39,089 nt of DNA, from positions 1-39,089 of the IMG/VR virus record IMGVR_UViG_3300042934_000559, one strand, 5' to 3'. This document shows, piece after piece, positions 23,471 to 32,127 of this stretch. Both the position numbers and the translations under genes were made by a program. The stretch's first letter is position 1. Every line of letters begins with the position of its first letter. The stretch comes from a virus. The notes under the pieces were generated by a model. The model searched no databases, was not told the origin of the DNA, and worked only from the letters and a program-made list of their open reading frames with translations.

Positions 23471-24046
23471 TCACGCGGCGGCGGGCAGTACCCACTCGCC
23501 GAAGTGCTTGCCACCGACCGCGGGGCTGCGGTTCACGTCGAACAGCAGCGCGTTGCCGTTGACGGCGCCCCGCTCGCTGCGGTCCTCGGTGGACGACTGC
23601 AGGGATACGTTGGGCGCCACGCGTCGACGGATCGCACCGGTCTTGAAGATCTCCTCTGAGAACACGACCCAGCGGGTGGCGTGGCCGCCGCCGTCGAGCT
23701 CGAGGTACCCGTTGGCGTCGGGGGCGATGCCGGCGATGATCTCGCGAACGTGGTCAGCGAGGATCTCCGCCGCGGTGATCGCGAGGGTGACGGCCGCGAG
23801 TCCGGACGGGATCGAGTACCCGTCCTGCCAGAACTCGATGGGGTCACCATCCGCCGCCCACGCGAACTGGGGGCCACCGTCGGTCTTGAGCAGGCCGATC
23901 TTCTTGAAGGCGGGGTCGAGGGTGAGGTCATCCGCGGCGCCCGCCAGGGGCGTCGGGATTGCGGTCCCGAACGGGGCGAAGCCGATGAATCCCGTGACCG
24001 GGACACCGACCGCGAGGATGTCGTTGCCGTTGGAGTCGGCAGCCAT
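23471..24046 (-). CDS. Major tail protein
   Basis: 191 residues from MAADSNGNDI; the ATG at 24046 has AAGGAG 9 bases upstream, and the upstream frame is rejected for lack of a site. The sequence is beta-rich (FIGFAPFGTAIPTPLAGAAD, then LAAVTLAITAAEI) and ends in a tube-like strand (HFGEWVLPAAA). Order and size fit the siphoviral tail-tube subunit: it follows the tail terminator gene and precedes the chaperones. Confidence 0.82.
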   Translation of the reverse strand: MAADSNGNDILAVGVPVTGFIGFAPFGTAIPTPLAGAADDLTLDPAFKKIGLLKTDGGPQFAWAADGDPIEFWQDGYSIPSGLAAVTLAITAAEILADHVREIIAGIAPDANGYLELDGGGHATRWVVFSEEIFKTGAIRRRVAPNVSLQSSTEDRSERGAVNGNALLFDVNRSPAVGGKHFGEWVLPAAA

Positions 24047-24142
24047 AGTCATCTCCTTGGATGCGGTCGCCACCGGCATGCCGGAGGCGGGATGGATGGG
24101 TGGTCACGGGCGGATGCCCAGGGGTGTGGGTGAGGTCTGGGT

Positions 24143-24577
24143 CTAGAGCGCGCGGCCTGCGATGGCGAACGTCGCGGGTATGTAGGCGCGGGCGTGGGGC
24201 TGCGACTCAGGCACCAACGTGGGCGTCACACGGCTGAGGAGCGCCGCGATCGGGTTGGCCGGGTCGCCGGACGGGATGAGCGGCATCAGCGCATGCACGA
24301 TTCGCGCGAGGTCCTTCGCGTCTTTCGGGTTCTGCTTCGATCCCGCGAGGACGGTGAAGCCGATCGACGCTTCAGCCGTCACGAAAGACGTGTCGGTGGC
24401 ACCGTCGTCCCGGATGATGAGCAGCTTCTTCGGCCAGGTGGACGCGTCGGCTGCCGGTTCAACTCTGAGCACTGTCACGTTGGCGCAGACGGGCTCAGGG
24501 CGAGCCGCGAGCGCCGCCCGGTACCAGGAGGTCAGAAACAGCTCGAGGTCGTCGTACAGCACGGCGGGATCGGGCAT
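24143..24577 (-). CDS. Tail terminator-like protein
   Basis: 144 residues, starting MPDPAVLYDDLELFLTSWYR in an ATGA overlap with the gene before it. An N-terminal helix is followed by an alpha/beta domain (CANVTVLRVEPAADASTWPK). This position, between the HK97 gp10-like gene and the major tail gene, belongs to the tail terminator that caps the tube and joins it to the head. Confidence 0.68.
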   Translation of the reverse strand: MPDPAVLYDDLELFLTSWYRAALAARPEPVCANVTVLRVEPAADASTWPKKLLIIRDDGATDTSFVTAEASIGFTVLAGSKQNPKDAKDLARIVHALMPLIPSGDPANPIAALLSRVTPTLVPESQPHARAYIPATFAIAGRAL

Positions 24578-24855
24578 CAGCGTCGTCCCTTCGCGTGTGC
24601 CCGGAGCGCGCGGGCGAGGTTGCCGGTCTTCGACTCGATGAGCATCGTCTTCTTGTCGGTGCCGACGACGAGCGCGACAGCGCGGCGCTGGAACTTCAGC
24701 ACCACCTTGATCCCGTTCCGGTAGGTGTTCGTGTCGGAGGGTGCGCTGGCGCGGGCGGTCGCCGCGATCTTCTGCGCGGCAGCGACGGTGATGGACACGA
24801 CGCCTGGTGATCGGGACAGCCGGTCGAAGTACCCGTTGTCGAACTGGACCGGCAT
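24577..24855 (-). CDS. HK97 gp10-like tail-completion protein
   Basis: 92 residues. The pattern VAAAQKIAATARASAPSDTN, with a following RNGIKVVLKFQRRAVALVVG strand pair, matches the gp10/minor head-tail family. Such proteins help join head and tail. It sits in the conserved connector block and overlaps its downstream neighbour by 1 base. Confidence 0.72.
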   Translation of the reverse strand: MPVQFDNGYFDRLSRSPGVVSITVAAAQKIAATARASAPSDTNTYRNGIKVVLKFQRRAVALVVGTDKKTMLIESKTGNLARALRAHAKGRR

Positions 24856-24864
24856 CGCGCCCCC

Positions 24865-25218
24865 TCAGCCCAAGGTGTGATCGAGCGGCACCTCGCGCAC
24901 CGGCTGCCACCCGGTGAACGGGTTCACGTCCGACGACGGCAGCGAATTGACGTACAGCGTCATCCCGCCAGCGCGGATGCGGTCACCGACCTGGACGTCG
25001 GCGGCCGGGTCCGAGCAGAACAGGGTGAACCCGGATGCGAGCTCCGACCGCGCACCGTCAGGAATCGCAGACGTTGCATCCGAGAGCACGGCGGCGCCCT
25101 CGATGGTGACCGTGGTGGCCGCGTCCCAGTCGCCCGGGATCGTCCTGGACGGGTCGTACGGATCAGCGATCTGCGGTCGACGGTCTCGGAGGACCGTCTG
25201 CCCGTGTGCGAAGAACAT
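24865..25218 (-). CDS. Head-tail stopper-like protein
   Basis: 117 residues, beta-rich (VTIEGAAVLSDATSAIPDGA, FTLFCSDPAADVQVGDRIRA) with the PAADVQVGDRIRAGGMTLYV turn that is common in head-closure proteins of actinophages. Its place between the adaptor and the gp10-like gene supports a role in sealing the portal channel. Confidence 0.68.
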   Translation of the reverse strand: MFFAHGQTVLRDRRPQIADPYDPSRTIPGDWDAATTVTIEGAAVLSDATSAIPDGARSELASGFTLFCSDPAADVQVGDRIRAGGMTLYVNSLPSSDVNPFTGWQPVREVPLDHTLG

Positions 25219-25652
25219 CAGGTCTCCACTGGGGTGTCAGATTCGCTGAGCTCGTCGAAGGCGCCGCCCATCGTGTTCCCGAAGCGGATGGCGTCGGGGG
25301 CCGGCGTACGCACAAAGCGGACAGAACGGCCGAACCCGGCGACGTCGTCGAGCTGCGCCAGCTCCTCCGGGAGGAACCAGACAGCTAGACCGGCACGAGC
25401 GTTGTAGCGGACGTTCGCTGAGCCGACTGCCTGCGAGTCGATCAGCCCGGCAGGCTTCGACAGGCGTCGCTCGATCGCATCCGCAGCTGTGGACACGAAC
25501 AGCGGGCGCCGTTCTGTCGTGATCTCCTCGCCATACCGGCCGTCAAGGAGCAACTCCAACACGGGCAGCCACGCGTTCACACGCGTCGTCTGCGCCGCCG
25601 AAAGCGGAGGGAGGAACGGTGTCACGTCCACCAGTCCGAGATACAGTGCCAC
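25218..25652 (-). CDS. Head-tail connector/adaptor (gp6-like)
   Basis: 144 residues from a GTG with GAGGAAC upstream. The helical N-terminal part (VTPFLPPLSAAQTTRVNAWL, then LELLLDGRYG) is typical of gp6/gp15-like adaptors that sit under the portal. It overlaps the stopper gene by 1 base. Confidence 0.65.
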   Translation of the reverse strand: MALYLGLVDVTPFLPPLSAAQTTRVNAWLPVLELLLDGRYGEEITTERRPLFVSTAADAIERRLSKPAGLIDSQAVGSANVRYNARAGLAVWFLPEELAQLDDVAGFGRSVRFVRTPAPDAIRFGNTMGGAFDELSESDTPVET

Positions 25653-25668
25653 CGTTCCTCCCCCTGCT

Positions 25669-25974
25669 TCACTCGTCGCCGCTGTCGCTGCCGTCGCCGG
25701 CGTTGACCTTGCGGCCTTCAGCGATCGCCGTCAGGCGGTCGCCCTTGTTCTTGACTCCGGCGAAGTCGAGGCCCTCGCGCTCGGCGTAAGCGTCGAGCTG
25801 CTTGTTGGACCACTCCTCGGAGGGGTCGCCGTCCGGGATGACGACGGGGCCATCCGACGACTTGGCCGCCTTGGCCTCCTGGCCTGCGACCGACCAGCCC
25901 TTCGACGTGTAGTACTCGACGGTCTCGTCGGGCACCACGACGGTACGGCCCTTGGGATGCGTGAGCGTTGCCAT
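25669..25974 (-). CDS. HeH/LEM-domain head protein
   Basis: 101 residues. The N-terminus is a beta segment (TLTHPKGRTVVVPDETVEYY, KGWSV). Residues about 55-85 (SNKQLDAYAEREGLDFAGVK, then NKGDRLTAIAEG) match the HeH/LEM helix-extended-helix fold often encoded next to phage capsid genes. It may decorate the capsid or act in connector assembly; its exact role is not established. Confidence 0.7.
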   Translation of the reverse strand: MATLTHPKGRTVVVPDETVEYYTSKGWSVAGQEAKAAKSSDGPVVIPDGDPSEEWSNKQLDAYAEREGLDFAGVKNKGDRLTAIAEGRKVNAGDGSDSGDE

Positions 25975-25988
25975 GTCTGCTCCTTCGA

Positions 25989-26927
25989 TCAGGGCGCGGC
26001 CGGGGTGACGGCGCCAGCGGGCTCAGCGGCCGTTCCGGCACCGCTGATGGTGTTGCCCAGCGCGTACGCGTACCGGGCCTTGAAGCGGAGAGCGACCATG
26101 TCGCGCTCCGCCAGGTTGATCCCGCCGACCGTTGCCTGGTCGAGGAACTTCACCTGGATGTCGGAACGCTGTCCGATCTTCACGCGGGCGCGGTCCGCGA
26201 CGATCGCCGTGGCGAGCGCGTTGTCCCACGCACCGTTGTCGACGAACTCCGCGTCGAGGCCAGCGATGTCGTCGCTGAACGTCCCGTCGCCACCGAGGGT
26301 GCGCGAGAGGATCGCAGTGCCGTCCGACGCGCGGAGGTTCGCGAGACGGAACCGCAGCCCGCGAGCCGAGAGGATCGACGTCGGGTTCGCGCCCGAGTCG
26401 GCCACAGCGCCGGCGGCCTGGAAGATCGACCCCGCGAGGTCGTCCTCTCCAGGCGTCGCGGAGACCTGGAACACGTTGCCGGCGGCGGTGGCCGCGGCGA
26501 GCAGATCCAGGTCGGTCCACGTGGTCGGCTTGTCGACCCCGAACAGCACGGCCTCGTCGAGCTTCTTGCCGATCGCGCGACCGCCGAGGATGGACAGGTT
26601 CGACAGGCCGTCCTCGGTCATGTCTTCCAGCACGTCCTCGTGGACGGGGATGATGACCGCGACCTCTTCGACCACGAACCGCTTGTTGCCCCACACGGCC
26701 TTCGACGTCGGCTTGACACCCGCGGCGAGGGTCGACGACTCCGACACCCACTGGGCCTCGGGGAGGGTCGTGAGGACGGGAGCATTCGTGATCTTCGTGC
26801 CCAGCGGCACCGTACCGAAGGCACGGATCACCGCCGAACCTTCGTTGTCGCCGACCGCGTCCAGGAAGACGTTCGAGTACTCCTCCTGGATCAGGGTGGC
26901 GACGTCAGCGCGAGTGATGTCAGCCAT
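25989..26927 (-). CDS. Major capsid protein, HK97 fold
   Basis: 312 residues, the usual size of an HK97-fold subunit. It opens with an N-arm helix (DVATLIQEEYSNVFLDAVGD), then an E-loop region (GTKITNAPVLTTLPEAQWVS) and a spine/P-domain with VAVIIPVHEDVLED. The C-terminal A-domain strand reads AERDMVALRFKARYAYALGN. No covalent cross-linking lysine can be assigned. It lies between the scaffold and HeH/LEM genes. Confidence 0.88.
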   Translation of the reverse strand: MADITRADVATLIQEEYSNVFLDAVGDNEGSAVIRAFGTVPLGTKITNAPVLTTLPEAQWVSESSTLAAGVKPTSKAVWGNKRFVVEEVAVIIPVHEDVLEDMTEDGLSNLSILGGRAIGKKLDEAVLFGVDKPTTWTDLDLLAAATAAGNVFQVSATPGEDDLAGSIFQAAGAVADSGANPTSILSARGLRFRLANLRASDGTAILSRTLGGDGTFSDDIAGLDAEFVDNGAWDNALATAIVADRARVKIGQRSDIQVKFLDQATVGGINLAERDMVALRFKARYAYALGNTISGAGTAAEPAGAVTPAAP

Positions 26928-26991
26928 GCGTTGTCTCCTTCAAGACGAAAGCCACCCCGATCTGGGATGGCTGGTTGGGATGGGATGCGGG

Positions 26992-27648
26992 TCAGGCTGT
27001 CTTGCGTGCCGCTCCGAGCTGTCGGAGCGCCGCGGCTGCCTTCCCCTTGCCGCCCGTAGGCGTGTCGTCGTTCTCCCGCTCACCCTCGGCAGGCTTCGGT
27101 CGCGTGCGCACCTTCGGGGCCCCGGCCTTGAGTAGGTAGGGCTTGTCGGTCGCCAGCTTCTCGATCGCCTTGCGGATCGCGTCGGTGTCGGGCTCGTCGT
27201 CCTTCACCGGGAGCTTCGAGGCGTCGATGATCTGCAGCGCGTCGGCGGGGTCGTTGAACCCGAGGACGCCTGCGACCGCCTTGACCTCGGCGTTGACGAT
27301 GCGCGACAGGAAGCGTTGCGACGTTTCCGTCGACGCCGCCTTCTTCGCCTCGTCGATCGCCTTCTCGGTCTCCGACTTCTGCGACTCCTTGTACGCCTCG
27401 TACTCGTCACGCATGGCCTTGATCGATGCCGCGTCGCCGCCGTACTCGCCAGCGAGCTTCTGCCGCTCACGAGCCAGCCGTGACTCGATGATCCGATCGA
27501 GGTCAGCCTGTGATGCGGGCGGCGTGTACGCGGTCGGCTCGTTGCCGCCCTCGCCTCCGCCGCCTTCGCCTCCGCCTCCCTCGCCGCCCTCGCCGATCGA
27601 GAGCAGGAACGGGCGACGTCGAGCCGAGCCGAACTGATGGGTGAACAT
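26992..27648 (-). CDS. Capsid scaffolding protein
   Basis: 218 residues with a GGAGGATCC ribosome-binding site. After a Gly/Glu low-complexity stretch (about 18-36) there is a long charged coiled coil (LDRIIESRLARERQKLAGEY, YKESQKSETEKAIDEAKKAA) and a basic C-terminal tail (PKVRTRPKPAEGERENDDTP). This is the classical make-up of an actinophage scaffold encoded between the portal and major capsid genes. No protease motif is seen, and no separate maturation protease is recognised in the genome. Confidence 0.8.
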   Translation of the reverse strand: MFTHQFGSARRRPFLLSIGEGGEGGGGEGGGGEGGNEPTAYTPPASQADLDRIIESRLARERQKLAGEYGGDAASIKAMRDEYEAYKESQKSETEKAIDEAKKAASTETSQRFLSRIVNAEVKAVAGVLGFNDPADALQIIDASKLPVKDDEPDTDAIRKAIEKLATDKPYLLKAGAPKVRTRPKPAEGERENDDTPTGGKGKAAAALRQLGAARKTA

Positions 27649-27656
27649 GGATCCTC

Positions 27657-29120
27657 CTACGGAGTGGTGGGTGTGCCGGCATCATCAGCAGGTGCCGTTC
27701 CTGCATCCCCACCCGAAGCGGGTACTTTCGGCGTCTTCAGCGCGCCCTGCAGGCCAGCGCCTGCACGGTTCGCGATCTGCCGCGCCTCCTCGGGAGTGAG
27801 CACCTTGCCCACACCGAGGTAGATCTTCTGGATGAGTTCCGCGAGCTCGCGGGGCGACGCCGCCGAATGCAGCGCGCGCGCCGCGGCCGCCGCCTCCTCC
27901 GCGTCCTTCTTCGTCCATCCGGGCATCATCCGGAACAGCTGCTCGAGCGGCCCGGTGATCGACTCCATCTTCTGGACCGCGTCAGTCACCTGAGACAGCG
28001 ACCACGACGACACGTTCTCCCAGTCCACCTGATCGCTCGTCGACGTGGCAGCGGCCTCGTCACCAAGCATCGCCGCCGCGGTGCGCATCGAAAGCTCGTA
28101 GCCCTCGCCGAGCGCCTTCTTCCGCGCGGACAGATTGCGGTGATAGCCGGCCTCCGCCGCAGCGATGCCCTCAGCCGACATGTTCACGACCGCGCCGAGC
28201 AGGTAATGAGGCGGCACCTGCACCACTGCGGAGAAGTGCTTTATGTGCGCGTCGAGCGCCGTCACAGCCTTGTCGAGATCCGCGGCGGGGAACGCCCCGA
28301 ACCGTGCCGTCTCCCCCGCATCGCCCGACGCGTGCAGCAGCCCGTCGACCGACGAACGCAGGTTGGGGTCGACGTCGCCGCCGGCCATCCACTTCTGCGG
28401 GAACGCGCCGTACCGCTGCAACATCTGCAGCGTGAACGTGGCATCCACGATCCGCTTGTAGACAGAGACCTTGTCGGCGATCGACGACTGCGGCGACGGG
28501 TCGAGCGTGTTCGACACCCCGACCACCGGAGCGGCGCCCATACCGTGCGGCTGAGTCTTGACGTCGACCGGCGAGGCCGGAGTGCCGCTGAACCGGTAGA
28601 TGAGCTCCTCATCGAGGAGCATCCACTCGCCCTGCCAGAACGTCTGCCGCATCGACCGCGGCTTGCGGCGGTGCAGCACGTAGCGGGGGTATTCGTCCCA
28701 CGGGTCGTCGTACACCGCGTATGTGTCGGCAGCGCCCATGGGGCGCATGACCACGCTGTCCGAGTCCGCGCCGGGGAGGATCGCGAGGAAGCCTCGGCCG
28801 AAGCCGACCGCGTCCCGGGTGACGACGTCCTGGCGGCCGTCCATTCCGTTCGCGCGCCAGGCGCGCTCCCAGATGTCGGTGTTTGTGTAGCCCGCGACGA
28901 TGCAGCCCTGAGCGATCGCGTCCCGCGCGAACCCGAGCCACGGCGACGCGGCCTTCCGCAGCAGGTCGCGGTACTCGGCGTCCGCGTTCTCCGGCATCCA
29001 CGTCTTCAGCAGCTGCCCGTCGATGTGCTTCTGCAGGGTCGAGATGGGAGCCCACGCCGCGCGCGCGTCCTGCTGGAGGTCCGCGCCGAGCTTCCCCAGC
29101 ACCGCGTTGTCGAGGCTCAT
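27657..29120 (-). CDS. Portal protein (SPP1 gp6 / phage_prot_Gp6 type)
   Basis: 487 residues. It has a helical N-terminus, the conserved DAIAQGCIVAGYTNTDIWER block and a long stem helix (VYKRIVDATFTLQMLQRYGA). VQVPPHYLLGAVVNMSAEGI and AAAEAGYHRNLSARKKALGE follow, the latter typical of the family. It overlaps the terminase gene by 4 bases. The dodecameric portal forms the packaging vertex. The C-terminus is Pro/Ala-rich. Confidence 0.88.
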   Translation of the reverse strand: MSLDNAVLGKLGADLQQDARAAWAPISTLQKHIDGQLLKTWMPENADAEYRDLLRKAASPWLGFARDAIAQGCIVAGYTNTDIWERAWRANGMDGRQDVVTRDAVGFGRGFLAILPGADSDSVVMRPMGAADTYAVYDDPWDEYPRYVLHRRKPRSMRQTFWQGEWMLLDEELIYRFSGTPASPVDVKTQPHGMGAAPVVGVSNTLDPSPQSSIADKVSVYKRIVDATFTLQMLQRYGAFPQKWMAGGDVDPNLRSSVDGLLHASGDAGETARFGAFPAADLDKAVTALDAHIKHFSAVVQVPPHYLLGAVVNMSAEGIAAAEAGYHRNLSARKKALGEGYELSMRTAAAMLGDEAAATSTSDQVDWENVSSWSLSQVTDAVQKMESITGPLEQLFRMMPGWTKKDAEEAAAAARALHSAASPRELAELIQKIYLGVGKVLTPEEARQIANRAGAGLQGALKTPKVPASGGDAGTAPADDAGTPTTP

Positions 29121-30640
29121 GCGTAACCCTTCACGATCGGACGTTCACGCTTCGGTGTCGCCTCGGACTTCAGCACGCCCCACAGCACCCAGGTCACCGC
29201 CTGGGCCTGCGTGATCGGCTTCGATGGCTCCGACTGCTCCCACGTCTGCCCACCACCTCGAGTGAGGTTCCGGGTCGTGGCGAACTGAAGAGACGCTGTC
29301 ACCTCAGGCTGGTCGCGGTGCACCGTGTTGCCGGCGTTCGTGTACTCGACGAACAGCGAGTGCGCGGCGGCGATCTCATCGATGTTCATCGACATGAACT
29401 TCACACCTGCGCCCTGCAGCGCAGCGGTGACTGCCGCGGCGTTCTTCGGGTCCAAGACCACGAGCGCGTCGCCGAGCTCAGCCTTTAGCGCCTTGACGTA
29501 CGGGGCGACCCACAGGGTGCCGGCGGCCGTCTTCTTGTGCTCGACCGCGATCCGTGTCGAGTCGATGCGGTTGCCAGCGGCAACCGAAGCCGAACTGCCG
29601 CCTCGAGAGACGGCGAGTGCAATCACGGCCGGCGCCGCCTTCACGGGGAACGATCCCGCCGCGCCGATCCATGCCTGAAGGTCAAGGTCGGAGAGCGCGA
29701 CCGCTACATCCTCGGGTCGGTTGGGCCACACGGCGAAACGCTCGTGCAGCAGCTCTTCGCGGTCGGTGGCACGATCGACCTGCTCAGCGACCGTTCGGGG
29801 TTCGATCCACGTGCCCATCGCCGGGATCGACTGCCGCCACACATCGATGCTCTCGACGTCGATCAGCTTCGCGCGCGCCGGGTCCTCCGCACCATCTGGT
29901 GACCACTCCTGCCACGTCGTGCGGGCAGCGCCGCGACGGCCGCGGTCGCGGACCCCCTCGAACACCTCGCCGTCGTTGTCGTCGCCCGGCACCGTACCGA
30001 CATACAGCTCCTGCCGATTCGGGATCGTCGACTGCGTATAGGTCAAAGCCTTCCGCTTCGACGCCGACAGCTCCTGCGCCTCGTCGTACACGATGTCCGA
30101 AGCAGCGAATCCTCGACCCGACCCCTTCGACCGTGCGACAAACCGGACACGGTCGCCGAGCAACTGCCCGGGACGGGGCTTCAGGATGACCGCCTCCTTG
30201 CCGTTGGCGGTGTAGATGTGGTCGACCATGCTCATCAGTCGCTCGTTCGCCGCAATGATGCTCGACAGCTTCTCGAACGTCTCCGTCGCCGTCTTCAGCT
30301 CGTGAGCCGTGTGCAGCACGGTGCGCCGGCGCAGGTCAGGAAGGGGGAACAGGAACAGGCGCGCGAGGTCGTAGGCGACGAGGATCTCGCTCTTACCGTT
30401 CTGCCGCGACACGAGCAAGCCACACTCGGACGCCGCCCACTTCCCGCCGTCGTCGATGTCGTGCCACGCCCACAGCACGTACTCCTGCCAGTCCTCAAGC
30501 TTCATCCCGCAGGCGGTCGCGAAGTCGACGGCCAGTTCACCCCAGGAGCCGACAGCGTCAGGACGACTTTCGAGGCGCGGGCGCTGATCGCCGAGCAGCG
30601 TCTCCAAGGAAGGCAAACGGATCAGCCTCCTCAGCGGCAC
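29117..30640 (-). CDS. terL: Terminase large subunit
   Basis: 507 residues. The ATPase has a deviant Walker A SRQNGKS (residues 78-84), a Walker B with DE at 186-187 (DIVYDEAQEL) and a motif III-like TQSTIPN. The nuclease half contains acidic residues in VIALAVSRGG, ALVVLDPKN and the C-terminal region. It is the motor that cuts and packages DNA. The first start in frame is a GTG at 30640, inside the small subunit gene (83-base overlap); a TTG a few codons on is an alternative. HNH and small-subunit neighbours suggest cos packaging. Confidence 0.88.
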   Translation of the reverse strand: MPLRRLIRLPSLETLLGDQRPRLESRPDAVGSWGELAVDFATACGMKLEDWQEYVLWAWHDIDDGGKWAASECGLLVSRQNGKSEILVAYDLARLFLFPLPDLRRRTVLHTAHELKTATETFEKLSSIIAANERLMSMVDHIYTANGKEAVILKPRPGQLLGDRVRFVARSKGSGRGFAASDIVYDEAQELSASKRKALTYTQSTIPNRQELYVGTVPGDDNDGEVFEGVRDRGRRGAARTTWQEWSPDGAEDPARAKLIDVESIDVWRQSIPAMGTWIEPRTVAEQVDRATDREELLHERFAVWPNRPEDVAVALSDLDLQAWIGAAGSFPVKAAPAVIALAVSRGGSSASVAAGNRIDSTRIAVEHKKTAAGTLWVAPYVKALKAELGDALVVLDPKNAAAVTAALQGAGVKFMSMNIDEIAAAHSLFVEYTNAGNTVHRDQPEVTASLQFATTRNLTRGGGQTWEQSEPSKPITQAQAVTWVLWGVLKSEATPKRERPIVKGYA

Positions 30641-31007
30641 CTCCAGGGGGTGCGGTCCCGCTCACCTTGACGAGCTCGTCGACGAGCTCCGAATGTCGCT
30701 TCGACAACGTCACGATCTTCAGCGGATCCGCTTCCGCGATCGCTTCCATCGCCTTCTTCACGAGAGCCATGTTCGCGAGCAACTCCGCTCGAGCGTCAAC
30801 GTCACCGTGCGGCGCCTCCGGCATCTCAACCGAACCACCAGGCAGAGCAACGATCGGTGCCGACTGTGCGTCGTCATCCACGCGGGCCGCGCGGCTCGCC
30901 GAATCCGCGCGCATCGCAGCCATGCACGCCTGATCGACTGGTTCGCCCTTGCGCTTGTGCCGCTTGTACGCCGACAGGGTGCCGCACGGAGCCGGAGGAC
31001 GCGCCAT
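30558..31007 (-). CDS. terS: Terminase small subunit
   Basis: 149 residues from MARPPAPCGTLSAYKRHKRK, a start with GGGGGT upstream. The CGTLSAYKRHKRKGEPVDQA pattern is typical of actinophage small terminases. It is followed by a helical oligomerisation region (ANMALVKKAMEAIAEADPLK, LSKRHSELVDELVK). The protein binds the packaging site and loads the large subunit. It overlaps the large subunit gene by 83 bases in another frame. Confidence 0.8.
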   Translation of the reverse strand: MARPPAPCGTLSAYKRHKRKGEPVDQACMAAMRADSASRAARVDDDAQSAPIVALPGGSVEMPEAPHGDVDARAELLANMALVKKAMEAIAEADPLKIVTLSKRHSELVDELVKVSGTAPPGGAAEEADPFAFLGDAARRSAPAPRKSS

Positions 31008-31134
31008 ACCGACCCCCAATGCGATGCGAACGGGCAATGCGAATGCGAACAGCGTCAACTGGCCCGGAGAGAGACGCGCCACGACCGGGCGGGAGGTTGG
31101 CAGCGTCGACGGCTTGGGGGTGTACCCCCCGGGG
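31008..31134. other. Non-coding gap, candidate cos/pac region
   Basis: 127 bases between the terminase small subunit and the next upstream gene. It contains a GGGGG-TGTA-CCCCC hairpin at 31116-31129 and GC-rich blocks. In cos phages with an HNH protein the cohesive end site is usually close to these genes, so this gap is a natural candidate; the sequence alone does not show a cut site. Confidence 0.35.
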
Positions 31135-31302
31135 TCAGGCCTCGGATGCGAAGGTCATGCCTCGTCGGGGCATCCAATCTTCGTCGTCTTCGATCTCGAC
31201 CTGCACGCGGTCGGTGGCTTGGAGAGTGAGCTCGGTGAGTGCGATGGTGATGGCGTGGTGTCGTTCGGTGCGGTGGTGTCGCACCCACGCTGGCGTGGCC
31301 AT
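31135..31302 (-). CDS. Small hypothetical protein near packaging genes
   Basis: 55 residues from MATPAWVRHHRTERHHAITI, start chosen for the GGGAGGC in front. It is rich in His and Arg at the N-terminus and acidic at the C-terminus (VQVEIEDDEDWMP). It overlaps the HNH gene stop by 1 base. No family recognised. Confidence 0.6.
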   Translation of the reverse strand: MATPAWVRHHRTERHHAITIALTELTLQATDRVQVEIEDDEDWMPRRGMTFASEA

Positions 31303-31580
31303 CAGCTTGCCTCCCAGATTTCGACTGGTGCGCTGTCGCCCTTGCGGCTGTTGCATCGGCGGTGCATGGGCTCGAGCTCCTGCTTGACGAGGTGCCCTCC
31401 TCGGCCGACGGCGTCGGGATGGTCAGCAGTGAAGCTGAACGGGTCCTTCGCGGGCAGCGTGGTGTCGATCGGATGACCGCACCAAGTACAGACGAGGCTG
31501 TCACGTTCCGTGCGTCGCTTCAGCGCGGCCTGCTTGCGTCGGTAGGCGCGGTGGCCTTTGCCGTTGCGAAGGCTCGACAT
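31302..31580 (-). CDS. HNH endonuclease
   Basis: 92 residues. Two Cys-X2-Cys-type zinc ligands (CTWCG and the MHRRCNSRKG end) frame a His-rich core with the HNH pattern (FTADHPDAVGRGGHLVKQEL, then PMHRRCN). HNH proteins encoded next to the terminase are known in many cos siphoviruses to be needed for specific cutting of the packaging site. The basic N-terminus (RAYRRKQAALKRRTERD) would contact DNA. Confidence 0.85.
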   Translation of the reverse strand: MSSLRNGKGHRAYRRKQAALKRRTERDSLVCTWCGHPIDTTLPAKDPFSFTADHPDAVGRGGHLVKQELEPMHRRCNSRKGDSAPVEIWEAS

Positions 31581-31598
31581 GCGGGCCTCCTCGGAGGT

Positions 31599-32021
31599 CT
31601 ACGGCAGGCAGTCGATCGCGGCATTGACTGGGTCGGCGCCGGTGAGGTCCTCGGGCATCGCGTAGTAGCTGACGAGCGATGCGAGCTCGGTGGCTGACGT
31701 GTACGCGTTGTCTGCGTCGACGGTGGGGTCGTGGATGGTGTTCCAGACGGCGGTGACGTCGGGGTCGCCGGTGACGTGCGCTCCGACCCACCAGGAGTCC
31801 TCGCCCTTGATGGCGGCCGCCTGGTCGATGGTGTAGCCGGCGCCCTTCTCGTCGAGTCCATGCTGCAGTGCTGCGATGGCGGCGGGTGAGAGATCGAGGC
31901 ACGAGGTGGTGTCGGCCTCGTCGGTGGGTTCGGGCGGGAGTGCCGCGTCGGGTTCGTCTGGTGTCTGCGCGCAGCCTGTGAGGAGCAGGGCGGCGAGCAG
32001 GATGGGGAGGGCGCGGCGCAT
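31599..32021 (-). CDS. Phage-encoded lipoprotein
   Basis: 140 residues with an N-terminal signal MRRALPILLAALLLTGCAQT: two arginines, a hydrophobic core and a lipobox LLTGC, so Cys17 would be lipidated. An acidic linker (PDEPDAALPPEPTDEADTTS) leads to a folded domain with two cysteines (SCLDLSPAAIAALQHGLDEK ... NAAIDCLP). Surface lipoproteins of temperate phages often block superinfection by related phages; here it lies at the head of the late operon, so timing may be late or read-through. The domain is not recognised. Confidence 0.75.
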   Translation of the reverse strand: MRRALPILLAALLLTGCAQTPDEPDAALPPEPTDEADTTSCLDLSPAAIAALQHGLDEKGAGYTIDQAAAIKGEDSWWVGAHVTGDPDVTAVWNTIHDPTVDADNAYTSATELASLVSYYAMPEDLTGADPVNAAIDCLP

Positions 32022-32031
32022 GGTCCCGATC

Positions 32032-32127
32032 CTAGGGAGCGGGTTCTTCGTCGTCGAGCTCGTTGATGAGCAGGTCGCAGCAGACGACGCCGAGGGGTGC
32101 GGGTTCACCGCACACCGGGCACGTCAT
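32032..32127 (-). CDS. 31-residue zinc-knuckle peptide
   Basis: MTCPVCGEPAPLGVVCCDLL and an acidic end. Three cysteines in CPVC and VVCCD could hold a metal ion. The start overlaps the stop of the upstream membrane gene (ATGA). The frame is short but the coupling supports it. Confidence 0.45.
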   Translation of the reverse strand: MTCPVCGEPAPLGVVCCDLLINELDDEEPAP

